Assembly (NCBI RefSeq): GCF_013373865.1
Contig: NC_050470.1
Coordinates: 29,619,585-29,683,584 of the forward strand
Direction of reading: 5' to 3'
Origin: Monomorium pharaonis
Taxonomy: Eukaryota > Arthropoda > Insecta > Hymenoptera > Formicidae
Length of the DNA: 64,000 nt
The notes beneath the pieces were generated by a model that was given only the letters and a program-made list of their open reading frames with translations, ran no database searches and had not been told where the DNA came from. The first letter of the stretch is position 1; each line of letters starts with the position of its first letter. A program made the translations under genes and the position numbers. Below are positions 23,601 through 36,731 of the stretch, piece by piece.

Positions 23601-26600
23601 AACGCGTAGCCTTGTAATAGCACTTAAAATAGAAAACATCAATTTTATTTGTATTCACAATTGTTGTAAATTTCCGAAGTCGTAAAGTTGAATAATACGA
23701 ATATACATGTGTGTATAAGTGTAACAGATTAACTAAATGTAGAAACAGCCAAAACAAGCTTGTTTTATACCCATCATTAAACAAACATCAATCGATATAC
23801 TGACACATGCGGGATCGTATCAGCTTTCAAGGAAAGAAAATACGTGACATAATAGCTTCAAATTTTTGTCACGCTAGAGATAACATGCCAGATCAAAAAT
23901 TGAATATAAATACACTAATGAGTTTATTTAAATATGAGCGTAATTAATACACGTTATCGCGATTATATTTCATTCTTGATTATAAATAAAAACTGATCAT
24001 TAATGGCAATAACCTTATTTAAATTACAAATAAATGTGCAAGATAAAAAAGGTCATCGTGACTATATCTCATCCTGTTGTTTGAATGGAAAAACACTTGC
24101 GGACAACATATGTTTAGAAATATAAATGTGCGTCAACGAAAAAAAAATAATTATATACTATCGTAACGATATTCAAAATAGAAACATTAACTTTGTTTAG
24201 CATGTATCGTTTTTTTGCAATCGTTGCGATTATTGCGAACTTCTAAAGATGCAAGAAATAGAAATGTAAGAATAAAACGTGTATTATGACTGAATTGTTA
24301 TTTGCAATTTATTTTTGTCATAATTTCACATTATGAAAATAGAATGCTGAATCACTCAAAGCTTGACATCTTTATGGTAAAACTGTTTATAAAAAATATC
24401 GCCAAGCACCGTTCTTTCACAACAACTAACATCTGCTATTCTACATCAAAACAAAAAAAGATCCTAAAACAACAAAATAATAACGTATGTTACGTGATTT
24501 CTTTTTATACATTTTTTGTACAGTAAAAAATTAAAGTGGAACAAATGCTATTTGCCTTTATACAATTACTCGTAACGATTTATATTCTCGGTTTATTCAT
24601 AATATATATATTCTCGGAAATTATTTCAAAATATCTTCTATTTATACAAATATACAAATATAATCACGGTAACAATAGACGTGGTTTAAAAAATCGTAAC
24701 TAGCCGTTCGCGGTTATTCTGCTTTCAAAAAATAACTTTGCCCGTTCGTTCAACTTATCCTAAGAAGTTCCCGAATCTGTCACTCGGGCATCGTGTCCAT
24801 TAAAGTCGGGTCCTTTACCGTATTTATCGGGTACCACGACCGCCGCTACCCTACGGGTGTCGAGGGATAAAATCAGCGCGGCCGTGTGCTGACGTATTCG
24901 CTCGCGTTATACCGACGTGACTCGCACACGCTTGAGAAATTGTCTAAAAGCTCACGTCGCACGTTCCTCAAACGAGAAAATCCGGCCCTTCTAGAATCCC
25001 TTTGAACCTGTCGATCCTAGGGTGCGAGCGAGCGAGCGAGCGAGCACTGAGCTTCCTATTCTCGCACCCTCGTCGTACCTCCTCGACACGTCGACGATTG
25101 CCAGTGCTCTGGGTCTTCCGCTGCTTTTTCCTCCCTCTCACCCCCTCCCCTCTCTCTCTCTCTCTCCTTTCACGACGAAACCCATGAAATCGCGTCACAT
25201 TCGTACGCAATCAAGCAGTAGTTTCCACCCAGGACCCTACTCCTGGGAGATCCCGGTCTTGCTTTCCGTCTCTCTTTCGCTCTCGCTCCGTTACCCTCCG
25301 GTCGTCAAATCGAATTCATCGTGGTGCATTAACAGCTGTCGCGGCTGATCGTGGATCGTTACCGTTTCGCTGGCTGTCCCGAAATCTGAACAGCCTCCTC
25401 TGTAGTAGAGAAGGAGCGGGTGTCACTCGGGACACACGTTGGAACAAGAGAGAAAGAAACGGGACGTGTACCTACGAACAGCACGACCGTCCTTTTATCC
25501 GGCAACAATACGACGAAATGGCAGAGGCGGTGGGGCAGTATTCGATCTGCTCGAGGAACACGAGCTACAGAAACGGTAGGCGATGGCGGATAATGGTCGG
25601 CTGATTTGGCGGCCGTCAAACGCGCTGACAGTTACCCACAGTTGCGGGGGAAAAAAAAGGGGAGAAGCGGCGTCAATTGAAAATTAATCACCATTGTAGA
25701 ACGATTCTAAAGGGAGAGGCTATTAAGCGACAGGATCTACGCCGAAAGCTATACGCAACTACGATCTGTCCCGTTAACCAGAAGTATCGCGATGACTCGT
25801 ATACTGCCTGGAGCGACAACGTGTCAATCAGTCGGCGGATTAAGATTTCGCGTGCGAGCGTCGCGGGGCAGCCTTGCTTTAATCACTTACGTGACGAAAC
25901 GCGTTTGTCCGCGTACGCGAGTCAGTTTAAGAGACTCGGCACTTTATCTCCTTTATCTTCCACGACCTTAGCTTATCGAGTTTAACACCGATAATCTCTC
26001 ACCGCGAGAGAAATGACGCAGTGCGTGGCGTCTCGCGAGAAAGAGCGAAGAGAACTCGCGTCCGCCTTGATTCGCGTGTGTATTATTTTTCTTTTCTTTA
26101 TCGCTATCTCCGACCTCCCTAATGGGGATAATAAAAAGTCAACGTCGGCTAAATACCGGCCGGCCGGACGGAGCTCGCCCGATTATTGCGCAATGGACAT
26201 ATACAAGTCGGTGGCGCGCCGCATTCGTAGACCGGCTCTCCTCGTTTTCTTGGCTTGCAAACAACTTACATAATACCGTATATTTATCCGGCGGCACGAG
26301 TTTACTGCTCCACCGACACCGTTCGCCGCGCGACGTGTTGCTGCGCGTCCGCGTGTCCGCTCGCCAGTGGAAAACGTACTCATTATGCGCACTTAGCGTC
26401 GGAATCTCATTAAGAAAACGTCTGACTGATATACCCCGGGAGCCTTAACGCCTCGTTGGGAACGCAACTAATAATAAAACTGTTACTAACCTAGGCCACA
26501 ACAGGCAGTCCATTTATCGATGTATCACCGCGCCCTCCGTTCGCGAACACGTGATTCCTTTAATTATCCCTCTCCTGATAACATCGCGTCTTCGCACGGA

Positions 26601-26867
26601 CTCCGCGCACAACCCGGCTTCGGAACGGAGTGTCTTTAACCGCGCGCGAGATCAGGTTCGCTCGACGCATACTTGAGAATTATTTATGAGAACGTTCTCA
26701 CGACACATTTGTTGTTACACCGCACTGTAAGCAAAAATACGAAGATAGCATCGAGAGCTTTTTGACTACGAATAATGCAAACGTATAATTTTTTTTCTCC
26801 TCTCTCTGACGCGCTCTCGCAAACTGCAAAATGTTCGGCACAAGAAGAAACTGCGTATCCGATCGTA
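17619..26867. other. Gene-free stretch, mostly AT-rich
   Basis: No gene seen. 17.6-18.8 kb and 20.7-24.7 kb are AT-rich; 19.5-20.7, 22.1-22.6 and 24.8-26.6 kb are more GC-rich, with many short frames open on both strands. A GAGC tetranucleotide run lies at 25024-25045. An acceptor-like site (ACTTTTCAG near 18632, plus) is followed by 26 open codons, which is not significant alone. Confidence 0.55.
25024..25045. repeat. (GCGA)n microsatellite
   Basis: About five tandem copies of a GCGA tetranucleotide, 22 bp. Confidence 0.8.
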
Positions 26868-27362
26868 TCATGAATCATCATTTGTGATAATTAAAACTTC
26901 TTGTACACCTCCGCTGCTGCTGCTGATTAAAGACACGCATCGAGCGAGAAAAACATTCGCGAGTTTGTTACAATTTACTAATACTTTTTGTAATTTTGTT
27001 TATATCTATTTAATTAACTTACTTATCGCTAATGTTTATCGTACTCACGCGTGTCGTTTCTCTTTTCTGCAAATTAAAAGAAAATTCCGTCTAACTCGTT
27101 CAAATTTAATAAGAAAATAGAATAAAGTCGCTTTCAGGTCGAATTGATTGCTTGTAGAAAATAAACACGTTGGTGTCTCCTCGCACTACTTGACGCATCG
27201 TATTTTGATGGGTAATATGATACACGGAGAAGCATACACGTGCTTACTTACTTGTGAGACTAGAGTCTTGCCGAGCGAATGGCAACACGACGTAAGATAG
27301 CTTTGCGTACACCGAAACACGTCGCTACCAAAACAAATACCAAAGGCCGTACCATCCGCCAT
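26868..27362 (-). CDS. Candidate small three-exon gene, 69 codons, function unknown
   Basis: Exons on the minus strand are 27362-27252, 27066-27023 and 26922-26868, 210 nt in total including TGA. The ATG sits in TAAGATGGCGGA, a strong initiation context close to the TISU/YY1 element found at short-leader housekeeping promoters. Donor 1 is CACAA|GTAAGTAAG; acceptor 2 follows a TTTTCTTTTAATTTGCAG tract; donor 2 is CGATAA|GTAAGTTA; acceptor 3 is CTTTAATCAG. Both introns are short (185 and 100 nt) and frames agree throughout. The peptide starts MADGTAFGICFGSD, is Cys-rich to about residue 27, continues KRETTRVSTINISD and ends VQEVLIITNDDS. The first residues faintly resemble the start of Hsp70-like proteins; the rest does not. 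It could also be the 5' end of a longer gene or a noncoding RNA. Confidence 0.35.
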
Positions 27363-27366
27363 CTTA
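27352..27366 (-). promoter_or_regulatory. TISU/YY1-like start-site element
   Basis: On the minus strand the bases around the candidate ATG read GTAAGATGGCGGATG. The core AAGATGGCGG matches the YY1-type TISU consensus except at its outer positions. Such elements lie at promoters with very short 5' leaders, so transcription would start just upstream (higher coordinate). This is motif evidence only. Confidence 0.3.
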
Positions 27367-29818
27367 CTATTATCTTGCTATTACGAAATGTTCAACTGTT
27401 ATTTCTACAAAGAACTACGCGTGGAATATTCCGTTGCTTATATCTTTTAGACTAATTTCGATAAATTGTTATTGCGTTAATTACGTTCCGTTTTAAGCTT
27501 ATCGGTCCAAAATAACGATTTATTTTGTTCGATTGACTTTAAAATGAAACTACTGTTGCTTGTATTCCAATTGATAAAAAAACATGCTTCAATCAAACGA
27601 TATAATATGCATATATAAATATGTATTATATTTTAACAAATTTTGTATTTATAATATATAAATTTAATTATAAAATGTCAAAAATAGTTTGTTGCAAAAA
27701 ATCGCTATATTAAAACTTTTTCCCTTAATTTTTAAAAACTTAATTTTACTTGCCTTTGAAGTAAAAAAAAATAAAGAGTAATAAAATGGTTTTGAAATTT
27801 TTTCCGATTAAAATAAATATTTCTAAAATAAACAATATTGTTAATGTGTCCACGTGCAACGCGCTGACAAATCAGTGTCAATAAATTTCAATCTGAGTTT
27901 CTCAATTAAATTGCAAATACGACTGCATCGTACATCAAATTTACTTTCAAAATTTATTTTGTTAAATATTATGCCTCTCTAATATCAATTAAATTGTTCA
28001 GCAGTCTATAAATAAGGAAAACATTTTCAGTCGTGCACGATTGTTTCTATCTGCTACAAACTACGTATGTCGCGTATCACGATGACTATGTGTTAAGTAC
28101 AACAAGGGAGCGTGTAAGAATAGAATCAGCGGCGCCGTACTAACCTAGGCCAACGGAAAATCGACCATCACCTTCCTCCGTCGTCGTCGTCGTCGTTGTC
28201 GTTGCTGTCATCCTATACACATCACAGGGCAAGGCCCGCTGAACAGAAAGGTCTACGCGATTGGTCGTATGCCACCGAGATCGATTTGTCTTACGTTAAA
28301 GACGTGAGGTGTCATGACTCCTAGGACGAATCAATTACTTCGTGCCAGTAACTCGTTATCCAATTCAAGAGTGCATTGGAGGTCATAATGCGACCTCCTA
28401 TTCCGAGATAAATTTAATCTGCTTGCAGTCTCTCCCACAATGTAACATCCCCAAGAGGTATTACGAGATTAAATAATCCGCTTTATTTTCCAGGACAACA
28501 AAGCACACAAAGAAAAATTTTATTACAGCATTAATGACAGCATCACGAAATCGTTTCAATCAGCACTCTAAAATAACATCTAAAATCCTTTTTTCTAATT
28601 CATAAAAGAAACGTCGTATGAATTGTACATAAATCGACTCGAAGTTAAATAAAAAAACTATCCCAATAAAAATTCTGCCAAGTGTCTGAACAGATATATC
28701 GTTCGCGCAAAGTGCAATTGTTTACTAATAAAATTAAATTTAAACGCAAATCAGAACGCGCACGCATTAAGCTCGTAGCAAAGCGTCGTTATAGCGCGGA
28801 CGATTATACCGGGTCGCTACGCCCGATCGAGCTGCACTACTTGGCAACCGTCGTCGTTAACAAGACGGATCGTCGGACTTAATGCGTCAACCGCGCCTAA
28901 ATCTCGCAGCGCGCTAAACATCGCGACTTGGACCGCGGTTGAGCCTCGGGCGCGATCACGTTTCATCTCATCGCTGACGTACAATGTAGCGGTACGTGTA
29001 AATCTCGATAATGGACAGGGAAAATGTCGGCGGGCAAGCCGGTGCACGCTGGTCCGGCCGCTGCTGCTGCATGCGTGTCGCCGGTTGCGACTCGCGAGGC
29101 ACGCGTGGGCTTCGTAGCGTGAAGCGAATACGTAACGTGCGAAATTACTAACCTACCGCAAAAACGTTTGCCCGCATGCGGCGCCTGGCAACAGGACTCT
29201 CGACTCCTTGACAAAAGATAACACTTTGCTACCCGGTGATTACAACGCGCACGCGAGATACCGTCGGCTAGGTATGTTACGGTCGCTTCCTCGTGGCGGG
29301 TCGAGGTGTGACGATCGAAGTGAAGTTTCGATCGGCGACGTGTTGACGGATCGACCGGTCCGTCCAATCGGACGTGACAGGATAATGATAGTCATCGTCA
29401 CTTATCAAATCAAATTACGAAGAGCTGACTGCGCTATAAAAACCATACGGGAATAATTATCTTCAACTAATCGCGGCAATTATGACATCAATTTGGACAT
29501 TTCACATAACGTAAAAATCGTAATTCAAATTTCAGATGAAATCTGCTCGATGCACAAGTAAATTAAAAGAAATAAAGTTTTATTACTTATTTATATAATA
29601 TATTGAATTTTTTATGTGTTAAAGATAACCTGGGAAGGTGACGCGTATATTTCCAGAGCAACTTTATACCCGACAACTCTTCCTTTCCGGCATCGGCAGC
29701 TAATATTACGGCAAGGGATGAAAGATACTCGATATTAAAAATAAAGTATCGTGAGAGAGCGTACTTAGTCACACAGACACACGCACACGGAGTGCCTATT
29801 CTCGTCGGGTATGCTGAC

Positions 29819-29853
29819 GTGTGTGTGGTGTGTGTGTGTGTGTGTGTGTGTAT
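29819..29853. repeat. (TG)n microsatellite
   Basis: About 35 bp of TG dinucleotides with one interruption (GTGGTG). Confidence 0.9.
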
Positions 29854-30660
29854 GTAAGAATAGAGCTGCAGCGTAGAGCACGGGCGATATTATTCACCTA
29901 GCTCAACATTACGGCACATTGTCGAGCCGACCCTGACGCAAAAGTATATAACAACGTGTGCGTTTAGCGTACCGCGGTCGTTGACTGATTATATGCGCGT
30001 TCGATGCAAGTGCACGCGGAGCCAGCGGCACCGGCACCGGCATTTATCGTTCGGCCAACCGGAGACGCACGTTCGATGAATGGCGATACGTCGCGCGCAC
30101 CTCGAAGAGACACGCCGTATCTCGCGAAATGCACGTTTCGTCTACCTCCCAAGATTTTCAATAAAAATGCCGTTGGATCGGTGCCGAGTTGCGCGAGCTA
30201 AGTACGCAATTCTTCGATCACCGACATGAAAGCAATGCGACTCGGGTAACCTCGTGGAAAAGCCTTCGCGAGCGTGCGGGTGTCTCTTTATACGCGTACA
30301 ATGAGAATTAGACGCAATATACTTAGCTAGTAACGTGATACTCTACTACGTCGCACGGTGGAACGTTGCGTCACGAGGAGTGGAGAGATTAAGCTCGCTT
30401 CAATGTTAAGCGGTCTATTATCGTGACGCGGCTCGACGTCGAAGGTGTGATTTATATTGCACTCTATTACCTACCGAAACTAACGTGAATTTCCGCTATC
30501 ATAAATTTCGTACGTTTCGCGCGGTAGAGCCGGATCGCGCCGGCCGTCCCACGGTAATAGCTTCACGAGGAGAGCAATGGATCCTATTAGATTTCGCCAG
30601 CCTTACGCGACCAAACGCGCTATCATTAACGATCCAATTGTGATCCACCCCTCGGAAATG

Positions 30661-30703
30661 AGATCGAGGAGAGAAAGAGAGAGAGAGAGAAAAAGAGAGC
30701 AGA
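30661..30703. repeat. (GA)n-rich microsatellite
   Basis: Interrupted GA run (GAGAGAAAGAGAGAGAGAG and similar). It opens frames on both strands. Confidence 0.85.
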
Positions 30704-33700
30704 ATAAGATCGACTCTGGAACAGGGTCTTTCTTTCCTCTTTCTAGACGCGATTCCCAAGGATCTCCTACATGGTATATATATAATGCACTCTCATTCTG
30801 CGGTACGTGCGAGGCACGCACAAGGTCGCAGCAGCTTCGGTCATGATACTGCTCTTATCGCGATCACCTCGGTCGACATTATCGTGACGACGACGTGTGA
30901 AGATCAGCGCGCGATGAAGAGAGCGTTCCGTACACCGCGGCGGCGAGCGGTGCTTCCCACTTCTTATTGAAGTTACCTGTTGCTTATATAAATAAAAGAT
31001 AATAAACCCGCGCCGCGAGAGAGAAACGGATCGTGTGTATGCGTGTTTGTGTTATTTGCTTCGAGGTCGCGCGTCGAGCGTGTAATTAAATTAATCGGGC
31101 CGGAGGTTATACCTCGGGTATATAATCGCAATTGCACGATGACGAACCTAATTGGTTACCGACTGCTCAACGCTTAGCTCGCAACTCCGGCTCTATTATT
31201 TCAATCGACTGCCGCCGCGCAGCACCTCGTCACAACGCGAACGTTTAGAGGCGCGTAAAAAATATTTATTCGAAAATTCTACTCGGCGCCCGACGAATGG
31301 TATATAAAATCGCACGAGTAAATATCAGCACGAAGATCTGTGGCCGAGTAAGGTATATTACGTATGAAAAATATTTATACACGGTTTGCCGAAGTTGAGA
31401 ATACACGCGATTCCGCGCGACGAATTTTCGAGACCGACGAAGCGAAAACGGGATTCTAATTTGGGAATTGTTGCGAGAGCAACTGAGCAGCCACCAACCA
31501 CAACCATCGTCGTGGTAGTAATTTATCGGGACGCACCGCCGGTGTCTCCGTTGTTTTCCTTCCGCAGGCGCCGCCGTCCGCCTCGTCCGTCGGGGATCAT
31601 CGGGTAATTAATGGCGAGCGAGAATTCGGTCAATTCCACATGTGCGAACACGCACTCAAGACAGTAATCGCACTCGCATCGTTTATTGTACACCGCGATA
31701 CGTCAGAATCAACTGCTACAATAATGTTACCTTAATAAAATGATGAATGCCTCGCTAAGACTTTTACAGGCACGCAAATATTGCGACTCGTGAAAGTTTG
31801 GCAATTGAATTCCACTTAGATCAGAAAACTCGCATGCGAAATAAAACAGGAAAGTAATGGAATGCCGTTGTTGTCACTTAATAAGATGCCACTTGGTCAT
31901 TACAAGAGGCAAATCTAATTAACTCGACCAAAATTAATTGAAGTTATCACAGCTTAGAAGTATTCGGCGTCTTCGCAGATTGGGCTCCATAACCGCAATT
32001 AACAAATCACAGTTTGCGGTACATACACTTCCGCGCGAATAAGTCCTCTAAGCCGGCGACAAGTATCGCCGTCGACTACTCGCGTCAACAATTTATAGCT
32101 CGCACAGGGGTGCGGCGCAGCTCCACGATAATTAACGAAAATCATCGGAAACTTTCGACGTGGTATAACTTTTCTCAATGGTGCAACATCGGGCCGCGTG
32201 AATTCGCCGTGCGAGAGAGGCCGCGGCGGAGAGAATACGGTACCGTCGCCAAACGGGAGAGAATTTTCGTCGGCCATCGTCAAGATCCGCACAAATCCGC
32301 CGGATATACGGAAAGTTTGAAATTACCAAGGCAAGGATGTGCTGCGAGCGGTTCGAACCGCGAGCTGCCGCCACGCCGCAAGGGAGATTTTGTTGTAACA
32401 TAGTAGAAACGCACGTTGCTCCTGCAGCCGGACGCAGATCCCACGCGCACACTAAAGTCGAAATAAATTCCGGCTAAGTACGGCGAAAAGTTTTAATGGC
32501 CCCGCGGCATTTACACGAAAGCGCAAAAGAGCCTCCCCCCATCTCTCCTTTGTTCAGGGGAGGGAGGAGGGATTTATGAGTCGTAGTATTGTGCGACTTT
32601 CGTACAACATTGTCGTATCCCCCGAACGCAAATCTGCGTCCGGAGAAGCTTCAGAGAGTTCCGTACTTTATGGCCACGATGTTTCGTAATTGTATCGCCG
32701 CTTAAAGAGGACGCGGAGCGTGAAACATCATTCCGGAAGACATTCCCGGCGAAGCGAATATTTTTGCAGCCGAAGATAGAAGAGGAAGAGGAGGAAAACG
32801 GGGGCACCTAGCTCCGCAGAAAAACACTTTTGTTATTCCTCCGGCTGCGTGCCGTTACGTAATTTTTACGATTTCTGACTTTCTCGTTCGCGGGCGAGCT
32901 TTCTAAAAATAAACATCGAGACCGTAGTACAATATCGGTATATGCGTAGACGTGGCAAACATTTTTCACGGGGTATCGATGAGAGATAGCGGGAGAGAAA
33001 CGTGGCGGTTGGAAAATATTTCTCGCGCGTTTGCTTTCGTCTTACAAACAGGTTCTCCCGCATGTGTAAACGCGCGGTATTTCGCGAGAGCGAGCGAGGC
33101 TTGATAAAGAGGTGGCCTATCGGCGGCCACCGACATGCGGGAGGGTATGCCGCAATATGGCTCGTCTCGTAATTCTGCGTCCGTGAAGGAAGCAAAGCCG
33201 TCGGTTAGCTGTAATTGAATAGCCCCCGCGCCGCCGTGCCCTAGGCGGCACGTTCCTTCCGTCTGTCGTAGTATCGCGATTGTCCCGGGCAATATGCTCG
33301 CAGCCCACGAGAGGCGGCCGTAGCTTATCGCGTAAGTAAGAAATATAGGGTACGAAAATCTAGATAAATATCTCCCAATATCTCGCCGCATCTGAGGATC
33401 AGCCCAGTATCTATACTTTTTATTGCATAATTATATGGGACGCGTATCCCGAACCAACTGGGTCGGTCGCTTCCCGTTCGTGATGGACATTAATGACGAG
33501 CGGCTGAGAATCGTATTCGCAAGAGAGTAGAAAAGGATAGGTAACGCTGCATCAATACCCTCGAGATGAAAGATGTTACGACATAATAAATGTTTCCGCC
33601 CATCACGAATACATGAGCTTACAACTGCTTCATGCGTTCTGGTAAAATTATTGCCCGAGGATAGAATTATACACAATGTTCCGTGTGACTTTTTCTTTTC

Positions 33701-35914
33701 TTTATTCCCAGCTGTATACTTTATAGTCTACATCGATTATATTTGTATGCCATGCAAAAACACATTTTATAGACATAACAGAAAAAGAGAGACTCTGAGG
33801 ATCTTATTACACTTTTATGGTACCGTTGAAAACTCAATAAAATCCGCGTTAGCTACAAATAAAATGCGACAATATAAAAATTAAAAAAAAAACGGTATAG
33901 ATATCAATGTACCCAATATGAAATCAGAAATCAAAAAAAGCTTTTGATAAATTTTATATCGTTAAACTCTAACCAAAATACAGATGTTAATCTTTTTATT
34001 TATTTCTCTCTCTCTCTGTCTTTGAAACTCACGAGAAGCGACGTTAAACGGAAGATAAAGTTTCCATGTTACGCTAATTATACTCGGCAATGCTCCGTGT
34101 GTAGCAACAATATCCCGCACGAAACCCGAGACGAAATATTCGTACGTGTCTGGTAGACATCGAACAATTCCTTGGCAGTGAACGTGCCCAGCGTGATTCA
34201 TGTCGCGTCTGACTGACCTGCGACAATGTTTCCGGGCACGCAACTCGAAAATACACTCGATATATGGTGCGGTAGATACGCGAGAGCAAATTGCATTGTA
34301 TCAGTTATGACTGCGACCTGCTCGCATTAAGTGTGACGCAGAAAAACCGATCTCGATAAATCTCAAGGTAACCTTTCACGCCAATACGAATTTTTTGCAA
34401 ATATTTTTATAGTAACAATTTTTTATACGTTCGCTTATTTGTCAAATCAAATTTATCTACGATAAAAACGTTTGCGTTGTTTTTAAGTTATTATTAACAC
34501 CAAGCTAAAAAAATAATATTAATATATGTCATAAACTGTTAATTCTTAATCTAGAATATAATCAAAGGCAATCGTCTCCTATTTTCCGTAATTTAATTAA
34601 AAATTTTAGCTTTAGCAATTTGCTCATTCGTTTACATAAGATTTACGTAATTACGTAACATACAAATAAATGAGTGACATTAATGGATGTTTGTTTAGTG
34701 CGAAGAAAACTTTGCAACAGGCTCATGGACGTACGGTAACGATACGGTAACCCCTCTGGTAGTAATCATCTCTGTATGAGCTTCTTTGAGTCGCTCGCTT
34801 CTCGTTTCACGACGTAAAAGTGACAAAACGCCACGATTACCGGGAGACCATCCCGCGGGAGTGCGCCGTGGAGAACTGACGACACGACCGGGACCTCTTT
34901 GGAATTAACTACTGTAGTAAGGGCCATTTTTCAACCTGACCGTAGACCCCGTTATAGCCCCGCACTCTTTAATATCCGCCTTTTTCCTCAACGTGGACGC
35001 GGAGAAGTTCGCCCAAGATCCGTTTACCCCATAGAAAAGGTACTCTTTAACCCAAGCTAAATGCAGGCGGATAACGAAATCTTTCGTCATTTAACTTCAA
35101 GCAGGTTTCATTAACGAAACTTCCGTTTGCACCTTGTTTACAAAAACAGCTGGATAAATTTAAAAATAACGCGCAAAGAATTATCAATTCGAATTTTCGC
35201 TAAGAACAATTTAATTTAAAAAACATAATGGTCCTTGTAAATATATATTAATTAAAAAATGTATTATAAATGGAATATAAAAATATAAGTAATTTATGTA
35301 TGTTAATTGAAATGTACATCCGCACATCTGTGCAGATTTTTGAAGTGACGCGAGTGCGCGTATATATAAAGTCAATATTCCAAATGGCATTCCGTTAACA
35401 TCCGTTACATGAAATGACGTAATTTCACCAGATTATCCGATTTATCGTCTTTTAGTCTTTTAATAGCGTAGCGGTAAACATGCACGTTCGCAATGCCGCG
35501 TCCGCGGTACTGAATACACTTAACGGGCCCGTCCGAATCATATATTTCCCGCGAACCATCAACGCTGCCCCTTCGAGAGATCTACGATTACGTTCGAAAG
35601 GATCGAGGCGTAACACCGGCGATTTCGTTGATAACGATAACCCATATCCGGGATTACTCCGCGCAATTACTTAACGCCTTAAGACCCCCGGGAAGCGCGC
35701 GACGGCACCGTCGTTCCCGTCGTTTGCATATAAAGCGGGAAATACGCAAACGCCTCCTCCTCCGGAGCAGGATCGCCCGGCGACCTACGTGCCGCGGCAT
35801 TCCCCCTTCGACTTACATGGCATGAGAACTCGATTAAAAGCGACTTAAGGCTCGACTTACGCCCGTGAAAGTGGAAGAGCCGACCGTGTCCTGAGATTAT
35901 CTCCCGCGCGCGAG

Positions 35915-35936
35915 TGCGCGCGCGCGCGCGCGCGCA
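35915..35936. repeat. (GC)n alternating tract
   Basis: A 22-bp unbroken purine-pyrimidine alternation, T-(GC)n-A, with a CGCGCG run just upstream (35904-35912). It is self-complementary and a likely Z-DNA former. Confidence 0.9.
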
Positions 35937-36434
35937 AGTCGCCGGACAAAAGGGGTGATTATTATCGCGACATCGAGCCCGGAGGAAACGGAGCTCCGCA
36001 GGCAGATAAGCCGTTTTAATCTTTGGCGGATCTTTCGAGATTTTAACTCGCGGACGTAGCTTCCCGTCGGCTTTATTCGTATCACTCTGCCGCGCCCCGA
36101 TTGAATTTACTTTATTTGTGCGAGGTCACGAAGTACAAATCGACTGAACGACGATCCGAAACATTTTTCATGCTACATATCCGAGCTTTCGAGGGAAAAT
36201 TTTGCAAACGTAAAACGCACGAATAACAGTAGAGAAATAAATCGAGTGTAAAAATGTTTGTCTAAATTTATCTCCATAAAGATTCGTTCGACAATAGTTC
36301 TCGTGCGAATGAGATAAATGTGTAGGAGCATGTAGATGCGGTCGCGCGGCCCACAAGTTTGGGGTAGACGAGGTGCCGTGGAAACTTAACGCGGACAATA
36401 ACCGCGTCTACGCCGGATACAAACCCGTCCGATA

Positions 36435-36731
36435 ATGGAAATTTATGTCGTCCGTGCTGGAAGAGCACGGAGATTCGTTGCCGAGAAAATCCACGACGCG
36501 ATCGTGAAATTCAATGGCGAGCGAGATCTAATCGTTGTAGACGAAAAACATCGTTGTGTGTCGACTCGCGCGATTCGCCTACGAAATGTCGCGGCCGTGA
36601 CGATAACAGTAATAAAACCGTATCGGGATATCGATTCGCGTTTTGAACGATTGTTCCACGTTGCTGCTCGTTACGCAGGTTCCGACCATAAATTCTTTTC
36701 TTCCGAGACACGACAATTTTATCGCGAGTAA
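36435..36731 (+). CDS. Unrecognised 98-codon open frame
   Basis: A single uninterrupted ATG-to-TAA frame with good initiation context (A at -3, G at +4). The product starts MEIYVVRAGRARRFVAEK, is basic, and alternates charged segments with short hydrophobic strands (DLIVVDEK, VAAVTITVIK). No known domain, signal peptide or membrane segment is evident. The opposite strand has two shorter open frames over the same bases, and frames of this length arise by chance in 50 kb of GC-balanced DNA, so it may not be a gene. Confidence 0.15.
   Translation: MEIYVVRAGRARRFVAEKIHDAIVKFNGERDLIVVDEKHRCVSTRAIRLRNVAAVTITVIKPYRDIDSRFERLFHVAARYAGSDHKFFSSETRQFYRE

Larger units (their letters stand above)
27363..36434. 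other. Noncoding mosaic without recognised genes
   Basis: 27.5-28.1 kb is AT-rich. 28.7-33.6 kb is GC- and CpG-rich, with overlapping short frames on both strands and no domain. 34.4-35.4 kb is AT-rich and 35.5-36.4 kb GC-rich. Contents noted: a CGT/CGTTGT tract near 28170-28210, a TG run (29819-29853), a GA run (30661-30703), a pure GC alternation (35915-35936) and three minus-strand donor-like TAG|GTTAGTA words (26.5, 28.1 and 29.1 kb). A strong isolated plus-strand donor (CGC|GTAAGTAAG near 33330) has no visible partner. Confidence 0.55.

Noticed and set aside
32341..32365. tRNA T-arm-like GGTTCGAACC
   Set aside because: The palindrome lacks the surrounding cloverleaf arms and anticodon stem.
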